NCBI RefSeq assembly: GCF_900099935.1
Contig: NZ_FNEK01000056.1
Span: 1 to 33,250, forward strand
From: Aliiruegeria lutimaris
Lineage (GTDB): Bacteria; Pseudomonadota; Alphaproteobacteria; Rhodobacterales; Rhodobacteraceae
DNA length: 33,250 nt
Direction of reading: 5' to 3'
The translations under genes were made by a program, and so were the position numbers. Each line of letters starts with the position of its first letter. Positions within the stretch are counted from its first letter, which is position 1. This document shows, piece after piece, positions 21,932-31,006 of the stretch. Under the pieces are notes generated by a model. That model was not told the origin of the DNA, ran no database searches, and worked only from the letters and a program-made list of their open reading frames with translations.

Positions 21932-24900
21932 ACGGCCTCCGGTTCTGCGAGATGTCCCTGGCGCGGTTTTTCTTTCCGGATGCCGTGGAAAGTAGCGTAG
22001 AACACGGGCACGAGGATCATGGTCAGGATCGTGCCGACTGTAAGGCCGCCCATGATCGTCACGGCAAGCCCGATCCAGAACACATCAGGCAGGAGCGGGA
22101 CGACGCCCAGCACGGTCGTTGCCGCAGCCAGCGCCACCGGGCGCAGCCGTGAGGCGCCGGCATTGATGAGCGCGTCATAGGCGGGTTGGCCCGCGGCAAG
22201 GTTGTCGTTGATCTGGTCGATCAGCACGATGGCGTTCTTGATCATCATCCCCGACAGGCTCATCGCCCCCAGTAGGGCCACGAAACCAAAAGGCGTGTTG
22301 GTCAACAGCAGGCTCGGGACGATGCCGATGAAGACGAAGGGGATCGTGGCAAAGATCACCAGCGGCGGTCGATAGGCGTTGAAGAGCGCCACCACAATCA
22401 GGGTGATAACCGCCATTGCCGGGACAAGGCCGGGCACGAGACCCGCCTGCGCCTTGACCGTGTCCTCGTATTCGCCGCCCCATTCGAAACGGTAGCCCGG
22501 CGGCAGCTCCTCCATCAGCGCCTCGAACTCCTCCAGCACATCGGCGCGATAGGTGGGCAGGGTCACGCCGTCGATCGGGTTGGCCTGAACGGTCAGCGTG
22601 GGTGCCCGATCGCGGCGCAGGATGACCGGGTCCTCGGTCTCGGTGCCGATCCCCGTGACGACCTGGCCGATGGGCAAGGATTCGACCGATGTCGGCCCCT
22701 GGACCTGCACCAGCTCGAAGTTGTCGACCGAGGCGCGGTCATCGGGATGCTGGCGCGCGATGATCGGGATCATCTCGTCGCCCTCACGATAGAGACCGAC
22801 GGTCAGGCCGTCATAGGCGCGCCGCGTGGCATTGCCGAGATCCTCATAGGTGATCCCGGTCCAGCGGGCGATGTTCTGGTCGAAGGCAGGCACCTGCACC
22901 AGCACCCGGTTGCGCCAGTCATGCCGGGCAACCTTAGTCCAGGGATGGTCCTCCAGGATCTGCAGCGCCCGGTCGCCATAGCTGCGCAGCACCTTGGGAT
23001 CGGCATCCGCCGGCCCGACGATCCGGCCCTCGAAGGTCCATGTATTGGCCGGCCCGACACCGAAACGACGGGTGAAGGCGATGGCCTCGGGATGGTTCGC
23101 GGTGAGCCAGTCGGAGACTTCCGCGGCGATCTCGGGGATCATCCGGTAGTCTTCGACATTGGCGATGACCTGCGCATAGGCCGGGTTTATCGGCTCCGGG
23201 TCCACCGGCAGGTAGAAGCGCGGCGGGCCGGCACCGATGAAGCTCGCAACGTCCGTGACGCCGTCCATGGGTTCGACGACCGCTTCGATGCCCTCCACGG
23301 CCTCTGCCACGGCCTCGATCCGCGTGCCTTCTGGCGCGTGGAAATCGATCATGAACTTGTCCATCGCGGAGGTCGGGAAGAAGAGCTGCGTGACCGATCC
23401 GAAGGCGACAAAGGAGGCGGCCAGTGCCACAACCGCGCCGCCGATCGTCACGTAGCGGAACCGCACCGCGGTTTCGAGGACTGTGCGATACCCTTTGAGC
23501 AGCGCTCCCTCTTTCGGCTCCGTGTCGGCTTTCGGGGCCTTCAGCAAGGCAACACATTGAAGCGGCGTGACCGTCATCGACAGGAACCAGCTGACCAGCA
23601 GCGAGATGCCCACGACCGAGAACAGCGTGCGGCAGTATTCGCCGGCGCTCTCGACCGAGGCGAAGATCGGATAGAAGGCCATGACGGCAACGAAGGTTGC
23701 GCCAAGCAGCGATATGGCCGGCCGCCGGGCGGCCTCGATGGCCGCGTCGATCCGGCTCTTGCCAGCGGCCATCCGAACCGCCGCGCCATCGGCCACGACA
23801 ATGGAGTTGTCCACCATCATGCCGAGCGCGATGATCAGCGCCCCGAGCGACATGCGCTGAAGGTCGATGCCGAACATGGCCAGCGGGATGAAGGTGGCAA
23901 GGATTGTCAGCAACAGCCCGCTGCCGATGATGATCCCCATCCTGAGCCCCATCACCAATGTCAGGACGACAAGCACGATGGCGATTGCCTGGGCAAGCGA
24001 GATCAGGAAGGAGGAGACGGCAAGGTCCACATCGTCAGACTGCCAATGCACGCGGTCGATCTCGATGCCGATGGGCAGGGTTGCCGCCAGTTCATTGACC
24101 CGCGCGTCGACGAGCTTGCCGACCTCGACCACGTTGACGCCCGGCTGGAAAGAAAGAGCGATCCCGATGGTCGTAAGGCCGTTGTAGCGCATCAGCGTTG
24201 TGGCAGGTTCCGCATAGCCCTCGCGCACTTCGCCAATGTCACCGATGCGGAGCAGCGCATCCTCCGGGTTTTCCCCGAGGCGCACCGCGTCGAAAACCGT
24301 GGGCCGCACGGCCAGTTCGTCGATATCGCTTGGCGACGTGAACGTCCCCGATGGGGCAATCCGCATCCGGTAGTCGCCAATGTCCACGCGACCGGCATCC
24401 ACCACCTCGTTCTGTGTCCGAAGCGTGTTGATGATGGTCTGCGGCGAAATCCCGATGGCCGCGAGCTTTTCTTCCCGCACATCGATATAGATCGCGCGCT
24501 CTTGCTCGCCCCACAGGTCCACCCGGCCGACGCCCTCGACCAGCGACAGGTGACGTTCCAGATCTTCCGCGTAATCCCTCAGTTCCTTGTCGGAGAACCC
24601 GTCCGATGTGACGGCCAGCAACAAGCCTGAAACATCGCCGAAATCGTCATTGATGATCGGCCGGCCCGCGCCCGGCGGCAGCTGGGTTTCGATATCGCGG
24701 ATCTTGCGGCGCAGCGTATCCCAAATTTGCGGCAGCGCATCGGACCAGTATTTCGCCTTGATCTCGATCTTCACCGTCGACATGCCGGCGCGGCTTTCGC
24801 TGGTGATGTTGTCGATCTCCTTGATCTCCTGCAGCTTGCGCTCGATCTTCTCGGTCACCTCCTGTTCGACTTCCTTGGCGCTGGCGCCGGGATAGGGCGT

Positions 24901-25044
24901 GGCGACAACGGCTGTCTTGATGGTGAATTCCGGGTCCTCGAGCTGGCCCAGCGAGAAGAAGGACGCGATCCCGCCAAGCGTCAGAAGCACAATAGCGAAC
25001 CAGGTGAACTTGGCATTCCGGATGGCAAAGCTGGCGAGATCCAT
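21928..25044 (-). CDS. RND efflux pump, inner-membrane permease
   Basis: A 1038-residue permease with the RND architecture: first helix (about 14-33), a large periplasmic porter/docking domain (DPEFTIKTAVVATPYPGAS, the family opening), helices 2-6, a second periplasmic loop, and helices 8-12 with GFVALLGAMSLSGMMIKNAI near the end. The proton-relay site in helix 4 reads GMMVDNSIVVADG, with D412 present and the second Asp replaced by Asn, a form common in part of the family. Substrate unknown; the sequence is of the multidrug/HAE1 side and has no obvious metal-site motif. Start ATG shares one base with the adaptor stop (TGATG) and the stop overlaps the outer-membrane gene, so adaptor, pump and barrel are a coupled trio. 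Confidence 0.96.
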   Translation of the reverse strand: MDLASFAIRNAKFTWFAIVLLTLGGIASFFSLGQLEDPEFTIKTAVVATPYPGASAKEVEQEVTEKIERKLQEIKEIDNITSESRAGMSTVKIEIKAKYWSDALPQIWDTLRRKIRDIETQLPPGAGRPIINDDFGDVSGLLLAVTSDGFSDKELRDYAEDLERHLSLVEGVGRVDLWGEQERAIYIDVREEKLAAIGISPQTIINTLRTQNEVVDAGRVDIGDYRMRIAPSGTFTSPSDIDELAVRPTVFDAVRLGENPEDALLRIGDIGEVREGYAEPATTLMRYNGLTTIGIALSFQPGVNVVEVGKLVDARVNELAATLPIGIEIDRVHWQSDDVDLAVSSFLISLAQAIAIVLVVLTLVMGLRMGIIIGSGLLLTILATFIPLAMFGIDLQRMSLGALIIALGMMVDNSIVVADGAAVRMAAGKSRIDAAIEAARRPAISLLGATFVAVMAFYPIFASVESAGEYCRTLFSVVGISLLVSWFLSMTVTPLQCVALLKAPKADTEPKEGALLKGYRTVLETAVRFRYVTIGGAVVALAASFVAFGSVTQLFFPTSAMDKFMIDFHAPEGTRIEAVAEAVEGIEAVVEPMDGVTDVASFIGAGPPRFYLPVDPEPINPAYAQVIANVEDYRMIPEIAAEVSDWLTANHPEAIAFTRRFGVGPANTWTFEGRIVGPADADPKVLRSYGDRALQILEDHPWTKVARHDWRNRVLVQVPAFDQNIARWTGITYEDLGNATRRAYDGLTVGLYREGDEMIPIIARQHPDDRASVDNFELVQVQGPTSVESLPIGQVVTGIGTETEDPVILRRDRAPTLTVQANPIDGVTLPTYRADVLEEFEALMEELPPGYRFEWGGEYEDTVKAQAGLVPGLVPAMAVITLIVVALFNAYRPPLVIFATIPFVFIGIVPSLLLTNTPFGFVALLGAMSLSGMMIKNAIVLIDQINDNLAAGQPAYDALINAGASRLRPVALAAATTVLGVVPLLPDVFWIGLAVTIMGGLTVGTILTMILVPVFYATFHGIRKEKPRQGHLAEPEAV

Positions 25045-26141
25045 CAGTTCTCTCCGCCGTCGAGGAAGATCACGTCCTGCCCGCTGCGCAGGGAACTGGC
25101 GCCGGCGGTGACGACAATCTCGCCTTCGTTCAGCCCGTCCTGGACAGCGACCCCAAGGGAACCTGCCCCGCCGAGCGTTACGGGCCGTTCCGTCACGGTC
25201 ATGCTGGCCTGATCGACGACCCAGACATGGGGCGCATCGCTGCCTTCGGGCGTGAAGACAGCCTGCGCCGGAACATAAAGCCCGATATCGGGGATCGCAC
25301 CGGGCCTTGGTATGCCGCGCGCTCGTCCCGTCATGCCGGGCAGCACGGGCACGCCGTCCGGCTGATCCATCTGCACGGTCACAGGGAAGGTGCCCGTGGT
25401 GATCGATGCCTCCGTGCCGACCTCGGTGATCTCGGCCGCGAGCGCGACGTCTCCGAGAGCGGGGAAACTGACCGAAATGTCCTCGATCTGCGGCAGGATG
25501 GAGATGAACCGCTCGGGCACGTCGATCACCATCTCGATCCGGTCGGCATCGACGATCCGGATGATCGGTGTTTGCCCGGCCACTTCCTCGAAGTTCTCGA
25601 CATAGGTTGCCACGACGATCCCGTCATAGGGCGCCGTCAATCTGGCGTAGGAGAGGTCCAGCTGCGCCTTGTCCAGCGCGGCCTGAACCGCCTTGACCGC
25701 GGCAACGGCCGATCCTTCCTGGCCGAGGAAACTGTCGAGCTTGGCCTCTGCGGCCACCTCTCTCTCGACGAGAACCCGCTGCCGGTCTGTCTGCGCCTTC
25801 GCATTGGCGAGCGTTGCCTCGGCGCTTTCCAGCTCGGCTTCAAGGCGTGCCACCTCGGCTTCGAACGGAGCCGGGTCGAGTGCAGCCACGAGGCCGCCCT
25901 CTTCGACCGTCTCGCCAAGCCCTATGTCGAAGGTCCGGACGGTGCCCGGAACCCCGAAGGACATCGTCGCCTCCCGCGAAGCCCGCGCGACGCCGACGAA
26001 GAATCGCTCGTGCAGCGCGCTGGTCTCGGTGACCTCCATCGTTCGGACTGGCCGGACGGCCTTCCCTGACTTTGTTGTTTCCTCTTCCCGGCAACCGGCG
26101 AGTGCGAGCGTAGCGAGGGCAATGAGGGCAAGGCGTTTCAT
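25044..26141 (-). CDS. RND periplasmic adaptor lipoprotein
   Basis: A 365-residue lipoprotein: LALAGC lipobox with Cys 17, then the adaptor domains. These are a first lipoyl half (VPGTVRTFDIGLGETVEEGG), an alpha-hairpin rich in Ala/Glu (VARLEAELESAEATLANAKA onward), a second lipoyl half (LTAPYDGIVV), a beta-barrel and a membrane-proximal domain (LYVPAQAVF.., GLNEGEIVVTAGASSL). Length and order are normal for MexA/AcrA-type adaptors, unlike the short one at 11476. The start is the ATG that opens the lipoprotein signal; the frame extends upstream without sense. It is the first gene of the coupled adaptor-pump-barrel trio, 69 bases after the sulfatase. Confidence 0.94.
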   Translation of the reverse strand: MKRLALIALATLALAGCREEETTKSGKAVRPVRTMEVTETSALHERFFVGVARASREATMSFGVPGTVRTFDIGLGETVEEGGLVAALDPAPFEAEVARLEAELESAEATLANAKAQTDRQRVLVEREVAAEAKLDSFLGQEGSAVAAVKAVQAALDKAQLDLSYARLTAPYDGIVVATYVENFEEVAGQTPIIRIVDADRIEMVIDVPERFISILPQIEDISVSFPALGDVALAAEITEVGTEASITTGTFPVTVQMDQPDGVPVLPGMTGRARGIPRPGAIPDIGLYVPAQAVFTPEGSDAPHVWVVDQASMTVTERPVTLGGAGSLGVAVQDGLNEGEIVVTAGASSLRSGQDVIFLDGGEN

Positions 26142-26210
26142 TCTGTCCGATCCGTTTTTTGTTGGGTAAAGACGCGGCCCATTGGCGGGCCGCACCGATC
26201 CGCGTGAAGC

Positions 26211-27935
26211 TTACTTGTCCGCTTCCATCGTCTTTTTCAGCTTGAGCTTGCCGAGCGGACCCAGCCCGTCCGGATAGGGGGCCACCACCGCCTCTTGCTT
26301 GAGCAGGAAGGCGTCGACGGCGGCCTGGGTTTCGGGGCGCAGGTTCTCGATGCCGTCATAGGGCACCCCGCGGGCCGGTTCGGTATCCGGGAAGACCTTC
26401 TTGCGCATCATGTGGCGCCCGAGGATGCGGACGAATTCCTGTCCGCCCCAAGCGCCGATCTCGGTCGAGACCGGGTACAGCTCGTGCGTGTCGCGGAAGA
26501 TGTCGTAGAAATTCGCCCCGATCGGGTTTTCACCCGGCTTCGGCACTTCCAGTTTCAGGTGCTCCTTGATCACGGCCTGGGGGCTGTTGATCGAGTAGAC
26601 GATAAGACTGTCGCGCCGCCCCTTCGTTTCGCCCTCCAGGAGCAGGGCCGACTGGTCGACGCCATCCACCAGGCGGTCGCGCGGGATATAGTCGTCGGCA
26701 CCGGCAAACCGCGCCAGCGTCGTGTACATGTCCGACACGTGGACGATATCGTTCACGATCCCGTCGGCCTCGATCATGTTCGGCCAGCGCACAAAGGCAT
26801 CAACCCGGATGCCGCCTTCCGTGGTGTCGCCCTTTCCGCCTCTGAAGACCATCGGCGTGAATCCCGATTGCGGCGAGTACTTGGTGAAATGCCCGTTATC
26901 GCCCATCAGCACGACGATCGTGTTGTCCGCGACACCAAGCGTCTCCATCTCTGCAAACAGGTCGCCGAGCCAGGCATCGAGCTGCTGCATCTTGTCGACA
27001 TAGAGCCCGCCATTGGGAGACTTGAACCCGTCGCGACCGGTGCGCGTGTTATGCAGCGGCAGGAGCGGCCAGTACTGCAGGAAGAACGGCTGCTCGCCGG
27101 CAGCCAGCTCGCCCAGCTTCTCCAACGCCTGATCCTGGTAACGCTGGTTCATCGCGTCGTATTTGGCGGTGTTCCAGCGCTCGCCCGGTTCCATGTGAAC
27201 CTCGCGGGCCAGTTCGCCCCTGCTTGCCTCAAGCCCGGTCACCATGGCCGAGGCGTCGGGACGGAAGAACATGTCCAGCGAGAAGCGCGGGTCGAAATCG
27301 TCCATGCCGACGGCAACCTGTTCCTCGATCGCGTCATCGTTGAAGATCGTCAACTGACCCTGCTGGTGCACCGGAAAGGCCGCCCAGTCGAAACCCTGGT
27401 TCTGGGGCATGGCCTCGGCGATATCGCCCATGTGCCACTTGCCGACATGGATCGTGGCATATCCCGCCTCCGACAGAACCTCCGGAAGCGTCACCTCCCC
27501 GGCGGGGAGCCCGAACCCGGCGATGTCGACCGCGGTGTCGCCCATACCCATGCGCACGGGCAGACGCCCGGTCATCATGGCCACGCGCGTCGGCGTGCAT
27601 GACGGCTCGGTATACATCCGCGCCATCCGCATCGCTTCGTCGGAGAAGGCGTTGATATTGGGCGTGGAATAGCCGCGAACGGCGTTCAGCTCGGGAATGC
27701 CCATATCGCCGTAACCCATGTCATCGATCAGAATGTTGATGATATTGGGCGGCTTGCCGGCATTGGCGTCCTGGAATTCGGAGAGCTTGGCATCCACCGC
27801 CGCATCGTCCTCGGCCCATTGCGCGGCGTGCTGAGCCATGAGGATGTAGAATTCCGCGTCCTGAATGATCGGCGCATCCTGCGCCTGCGCCGTGGTGGCC
27901 AGCGCAAATAGAATTGCTGTTGTTGCTCGCAGCAT
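26211..27935 (-). CDS. Exported arylsulfatase-type sulfatase
   Basis: A 574-residue periplasmic enzyme with a signal peptide (cut about residue 18, AQA/QD). It belongs to the type I (formylglycine) sulfatases. The active-site box is C113-T-P-T-R117 (PSCTPTRVAMMTGR), where the Cys must be converted to formylglycine. Metal ligands are D71/D72 (ILIDDMGYGD) and D346/N347 (LMGDNGHF); substrate-sulfate contacts are K166/H168 (HVGKWHMGD), H295 and K368 (GGKGDTTEGG). All are present, so it should hydrolyse a sulfate ester. Substrate cannot be told. The gene stands 69 bases before the RND adaptor in the same series. No sulfatase-modifying enzyme is in the window; if activated it must use one encoded elsewhere. 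ATG 27935 has a good AGAGGA site. Confidence 0.93.
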   Translation of the reverse strand: MLRATTAILFALATTAQAQDAPIIQDAEFYILMAQHAAQWAEDDAAVDAKLSEFQDANAGKPPNIINILIDDMGYGDMGIPELNAVRGYSTPNINAFSDEAMRMARMYTEPSCTPTRVAMMTGRLPVRMGMGDTAVDIAGFGLPAGEVTLPEVLSEAGYATIHVGKWHMGDIAEAMPQNQGFDWAAFPVHQQGQLTIFNDDAIEEQVAVGMDDFDPRFSLDMFFRPDASAMVTGLEASRGELAREVHMEPGERWNTAKYDAMNQRYQDQALEKLGELAAGEQPFFLQYWPLLPLHNTRTGRDGFKSPNGGLYVDKMQQLDAWLGDLFAEMETLGVADNTIVVLMGDNGHFTKYSPQSGFTPMVFRGGKGDTTEGGIRVDAFVRWPNMIEADGIVNDIVHVSDMYTTLARFAGADDYIPRDRLVDGVDQSALLLEGETKGRRDSLIVYSINSPQAVIKEHLKLEVPKPGENPIGANFYDIFRDTHELYPVSTEIGAWGGQEFVRILGRHMMRKKVFPDTEPARGVPYDGIENLRPETQAAVDAFLLKQEAVVAPYPDGLGPLGKLKLKKTMEADK

Positions 27936-28040
27936 GTCGTGTCCTCTTCCCTGTTCCTGTTTTTTTCGAGTGGAGATGCTCGGGACTGACTAACGTCTCG
28001 AATTTATGTGAAACTGCTTCCTGAAGGCGGAGGTCCTGAT

Positions 28041-28069
28041 GTGGCGTGGGGCGGGCAGCCCAGCGCCAC
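28041..28069 (-). promoter_or_regulatory. GC-rich hairpin between secreted-protein and sulfatase genes
   Basis: GTGGCGTGGGGC pairs with GCCCAGCGCCAC across a 5-base loop, with one mismatch and one G-U. It stands about 23 bases after the stop of the small secreted-protein gene. There is no T-run, so rather than a full terminator it may stabilise the upstream message or reduce read-through to the sulfatase gene. Confidence 0.35.
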
Positions 28070-28091
28070 TTCCAATGCCTTCGACCGTTTC

Positions 28092-28553
28092 CTATGGTTC
28101 GACGACCCGCAACGCACTCCAGGCCTGGTTGTCGACACCGCAGCCGCTCAATGTCGGGTTCGCCTTGTCGGCAGCAGGAAGTGCGACGAAATCCGACGCA
28201 TCGGCCTGGCTTCCGGCGTCGGTCACTTGGTTGCAGAAGTAGAGCTGGTCTCCTTCCACGAACCACTCGAACCGGCTGTAGAGCTCGTAGTCGGCGTCAT
28301 TGGCGGACCCGTTATGCGCAATCAGGTAGTCGTTCTCGTTGTCCACGAGACAAACGAAGTAGACGAGTTGGTCGCCCAACCCGAAGCTGAGCCAACCATC
28401 TGCGCCAACAGCGTGGAACTGGCCGGTCTCGTCGACATAGGTTTCCGAGATCTCGGGGGCGTTGTCCTCGACGCCGGTACAGGCGGAGGCAAATCCAGAG
28501 AGGGCAAGGAGGAACGCGGTTGCGAGGGCGGTCCTTGAAGCGGCGTTGTTCAT
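28092..28553 (-). CDS. Small secreted protein of unknown function
   Basis: About 153 residues with a signal peptide (LATAFLLALSGFASA, then CTG). The mature protein is acidic, rich in Asp, Tyr and aromatic residues, and has four further cysteines or so placed singly (FVCLVDNEN, LYFCNQV, SGCGVDN), suggesting disulfides and an extracytoplasmic life. I do not recognise the family. The ATG at 28553 is preferred over one 15 bases upstream because GGAAAG stands just before it. The Cys after the signal might be lipidated, but the -3 residue fits a lipobox poorly. It lies between the FNT channel and the sulfatase in the series. Confidence 0.7.
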   Translation of the reverse strand: MNNAASRTALATAFLLALSGFASACTGVEDNAPEISETYVDETGQFHAVGADGWLSFGLGDQLVYFVCLVDNENDYLIAHNGSANDADYELYSRFEWFVEGDQLYFCNQVTDAGSQADASDFVALPAADKANPTLSGCGVDNQAWSALRVVEP

Positions 28554-28665
28554 ATTCTTTCCAGTCATTGTTGCATTGGAGTCGGATTGGAGGTTCCCGA
28601 GTTCCCGGTGAGTATTGTTCCGCCGGTTGCCGGGTCCGGGGGGGTCCGGTCACCCGGCGCCTTGG

Positions 28666-29484
28666 TCATTTCAGGCGATGCCGGAACGCGAACCAGAACG
28701 GCAGCGCAACGAGAAGCGAACCACCGAGGATGTTGCCGATACCTGCGGGGATCACGTTCCACAGGAAAGCATCCGACCAGCCTGGGCCCCCGCCTGTTGC
28801 CATCGACAAGGAGAAGTAGCCCATGTTTGCGGGGCTGTGCTGGAGGTTACCGGCGACGAAGAGCGAAACTACAAGGAAGATCGGAACGAACTTGCCGAAC
28901 AGCGTGTTGCCCATCGCCGCGAAGAAGGCGGCCATCCCGATCAGCGCATTTCCGAGCATTCCGGAGGCAACGATCCGGGTCCATGCCGTCGCCGAGCCGT
29001 CTTCCATGTAGGCCATTTTTTTGGATACCACGGAGGCCAGCGCCTCATGCACGTAGTCCGGATAGACTTGGGCGAAAGCGATCACCTGTCCGACGATCAG
29101 CGCTCCCAGCATGTTGCCGATCCAGGCGATCCCCCAGAACTGGAATGCCTTGGAGGAGATTTCTCCCCAGGACATCTGCAGGAAGCTCGCCGGCAGGATG
29201 ACGTTGGCCTCGGTGAACAGCGCGGCGCGACTGAGGATGATCATGAAGAAGCCAGTAGAGAAGCCCAAACCCTGTAGCAGGAGTTGTGGCCCGGAAGCCG
29301 TCACACCGGTGCTCAGCAATAGCGAGAAGAGCGCCCCGAAGGTGACGAACGCCCCCCCCATCATCGCGAGGATCAGGATCTGAAGCGGGCCGAGGTCGAG
29401 GTAGAATTCGGCCTCGCGCTTCATCGCCGGCAGCACCTCGTAAGCTGCAAGGTGCTGTCGGGTGGGTGTGGCAGGTGCGCTCAC
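28666..29484 (-). CDS. Formate/nitrite-type (FNT) channel
   Basis: A 272-residue inner-membrane protein with six hydrophobic segments and the marks of the FNT family (FocA, NirC, HSC). These are LFTEANVILPASF in the omega-loop region (about 90-101) and GNLQHSPANMGYFS around the central histidine H216, where the usual form is N/EHSVANM. FNT proteins are pentameric channels for small monovalent anions or weak acids such as formate, nitrite, hydrosulfide and lactate. The start is a GTG overlapping the stop of the DUF3179 gene (GTGA), so the two are coupled. Which anion is carried here is unknown; with a sulfatase in the same series, a sulfur species is a possibility only by association. Confidence 0.9.
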   Translation of the reverse strand: MSAPATPTRQHLAAYEVLPAMKREAEFYLDLGPLQILILAMMGGAFVTFGALFSLLLSTGVTASGPQLLLQGLGFSTGFFMIILSRAALFTEANVILPASFLQMSWGEISSKAFQFWGIAWIGNMLGALIVGQVIAFAQVYPDYVHEALASVVSKKMAYMEDGSATAWTRIVASGMLGNALIGMAAFFAAMGNTLFGKFVPIFLVVSLFVAGNLQHSPANMGYFSLSMATGGGPGWSDAFLWNVIPAGIGNILGGSLLVALPFWFAFRHRLK

Positions 29485-30734
29485 GCCGCGGCCTCCTCGG
29501 TCGAAACGGCTGCGACGTCACCAACCCGGTTGATGTCGGTATGCGGGAAGAACTCTGCCCAGACATGCCAGAAGAGGCCGGCTTTCACGTCCGCCGAGCG
29601 GGCAAGCTGATGGCCGTCGGGCGTCTTGCCGTAGATATCGACCTCCGCGACATCCGCACCGGTGTCGTTGACCCAGACATTCATGCTCTCGAAGAGCGGG
29701 CTCCAGGAGACGACCAGCGGCTGGCCTCCAACGACCGCATTCACGGTATTGCCTTGCGAGACGACGAAATCGTCGGTCCAGCAGGTCGCGTCGGAGCCGA
29801 TATTCACGCCCCAGACATAGCTCTTGGTCGGCAGACGTGGGTCGATCGGGTTCTCGAGGTTCTGCATGATCGGTTTCGCCTCGGTGTGGTGCTTCTGGAT
29901 TGATCCGACGAAGGCCATTTCCATGGCGAAGTCGAGCAGCCACAGCAGCGGGTTTTTCGGCGGCTTGTTCAGGAAGACCGTGCCCTCGGGATAGGCCTTC
30001 TGGAAGCCGCGGAAGGTCATGCGGAATGTGGGCCAGGGCTGCATCGCCAGGCTCTGGCGCAATGGGCAGGCCGGCCCGTCCGCAGTGGTATCGGCATCCT
30101 TGGCGCGGAAGCCATAGATCTGCTGGATCGGCTCACCGGTCGCATTGTCCCGCAGCACGAGGTTGTTGCCGTGCTGGGCGAGCACCTCAAGCTCGATCTT
30201 CTCGCCTTCGACCTCCGGTGTCATGCCGAGCCCGAGATTGGCGATAGCGCAGAAGGTCATCACCACGTTGGAGCCCTCAAGCCCTTCTTCGGTGCCGGCC
30301 AGGTGCGGCCGCATGATCTGCGATTGCGGATGCGCCCGTGCGACGCCGTTCTTTTCAAGCACGATGACCTGCGTCGTCGGGCTGACGAATTCCTTCGCCT
30401 CCTCGATGCTGTAGAAACGCGCGCTCTCTTTCTGGTTGCGCAGGCCGATATGGACGTAGATCCAGGTGAACGCGACGAGAAGCGCCGTCAGAACGGTGGA
30501 GATCCAGAACAGCCAACCCGGACCCGCGCCGAATCCGAAATGCGTGACGGCCATGACCAGCCAGCCGCCGAAGCCCACGCTCAGGAAAGTGTATTCGTTG
30601 CGGATGAAGCGATCGATATTGGCGCGCTTGGTCTTCATGATCATCTGGGGGATGTCGCCCAGATCGCGGAAGTAGAGCAGGGCTATGCCCAGAGAAACCG
30701 CGAAGCCGGCGTAGAAGAGGATATTTGCGAGCAT
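29481..30734 (-). CDS. Membrane-anchored DUF3179 protein
   Basis: A 417-residue protein. The first 100 residues hold three hydrophobic segments (about 2-22, 50-66, 73-97). The rest is a DUF3179 domain with SNVVMTFCAIANLGLGM around C162, AHPQSQIMRPHL before it, ACPLRQS and a C-terminal WAEFFPHTDINRV. In this family the 'v.tfCpl..t' strand is the best conserved feature. Members are found in bacteria and haloarchaea and have no known activity. Attachment to three membrane helices is unusual, as many DUF3179 proteins are simply exported or lipid-anchored. It follows the small helical protein by 2 bases and overlaps the FNT gene, so the three are a coupled unit at the head of the series. Confidence 0.82.
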   Translation of the reverse strand: MLANILFYAGFAVSLGIALLYFRDLGDIPQMIMKTKRANIDRFIRNEYTFLSVGFGGWLVMAVTHFGFGAGPGWLFWISTVLTALLVAFTWIYVHIGLRNQKESARFYSIEEAKEFVSPTTQVIVLEKNGVARAHPQSQIMRPHLAGTEEGLEGSNVVMTFCAIANLGLGMTPEVEGEKIELEVLAQHGNNLVLRDNATGEPIQQIYGFRAKDADTTADGPACPLRQSLAMQPWPTFRMTFRGFQKAYPEGTVFLNKPPKNPLLWLLDFAMEMAFVGSIQKHHTEAKPIMQNLENPIDPRLPTKSYVWGVNIGSDATCWTDDFVVSQGNTVNAVVGGQPLVVSWSPLFESMNVWVNDTGADVAEVDIYGKTPDGHQLARSADVKAGLFWHVWAEFFPHTDINRVGDVAAVSTEEAAA

Positions 30735-30736
30735 TG

Positions 30737-31006
30737 TCAGTGACCTTGTCTGTGATTGGCGTGGTGTAGGGTGGAGGGAGCTTCGGATGTCCGGTCCCCC
30801 GGTGGCCCGAGATAGGACCAGATTTCCTGTTCGAGACCTGCCAGGCTCTCGTTGACGTCCGCGATCGTGGGATCATTTGCATCGAGCGGCATCAATTCCA
30901 TCAATGTCTCGTAGTCCCGGCAAATCTCTGCGAAGACGGCATCCTTCGAGCGCAGCCGGCAGATCTGTTCCAGGTGGTCGCCGAAACTATGCTTGAAACT
31001 GTTCAT
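30737..31006 (-). CDS. Small helical protein at the head of the operon
   Basis: About 89 residues, soluble and helix-rich: SFGDHLEQICRLRSKDAVFA, EICRDYETLMELMP, ADVNESLAGLEQEIWSYLG, with a charged, flexible tail. No signal peptide. The ATG at 31006 is preferred over an in-frame start at 31072 because a GAGGTG site precedes it and the extra residues are unlike the rest. No family name can be given; short proteins of this look are often found as first genes of transporter units. It ends two bases before the DUF3179 gene. Confidence 0.65.
   Translation of the reverse strand: MNSFKHSFGDHLEQICRLRSKDAVFAEICRDYETLMELMPLDANDPTIADVNESLAGLEQEIWSYLGPPGDRTSEAPSTLHHANHRQGH

Noticed and set aside
22747-24630. 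Long plus-strand open frame (627 codons) opposite the RND permease
   Set aside because: It lies entirely antisense to a clear RND gene, is rich in Arg, His, Gly and Asp, and has no family resemblance. Such frames are common opposite GC-rich genes.
26295-27602. Plus-strand open frame of 435 codons opposite the sulfatase
   Set aside because: Antisense shadow of a well-supported sulfatase gene with all active-site residues; composition is typical of artefacts.
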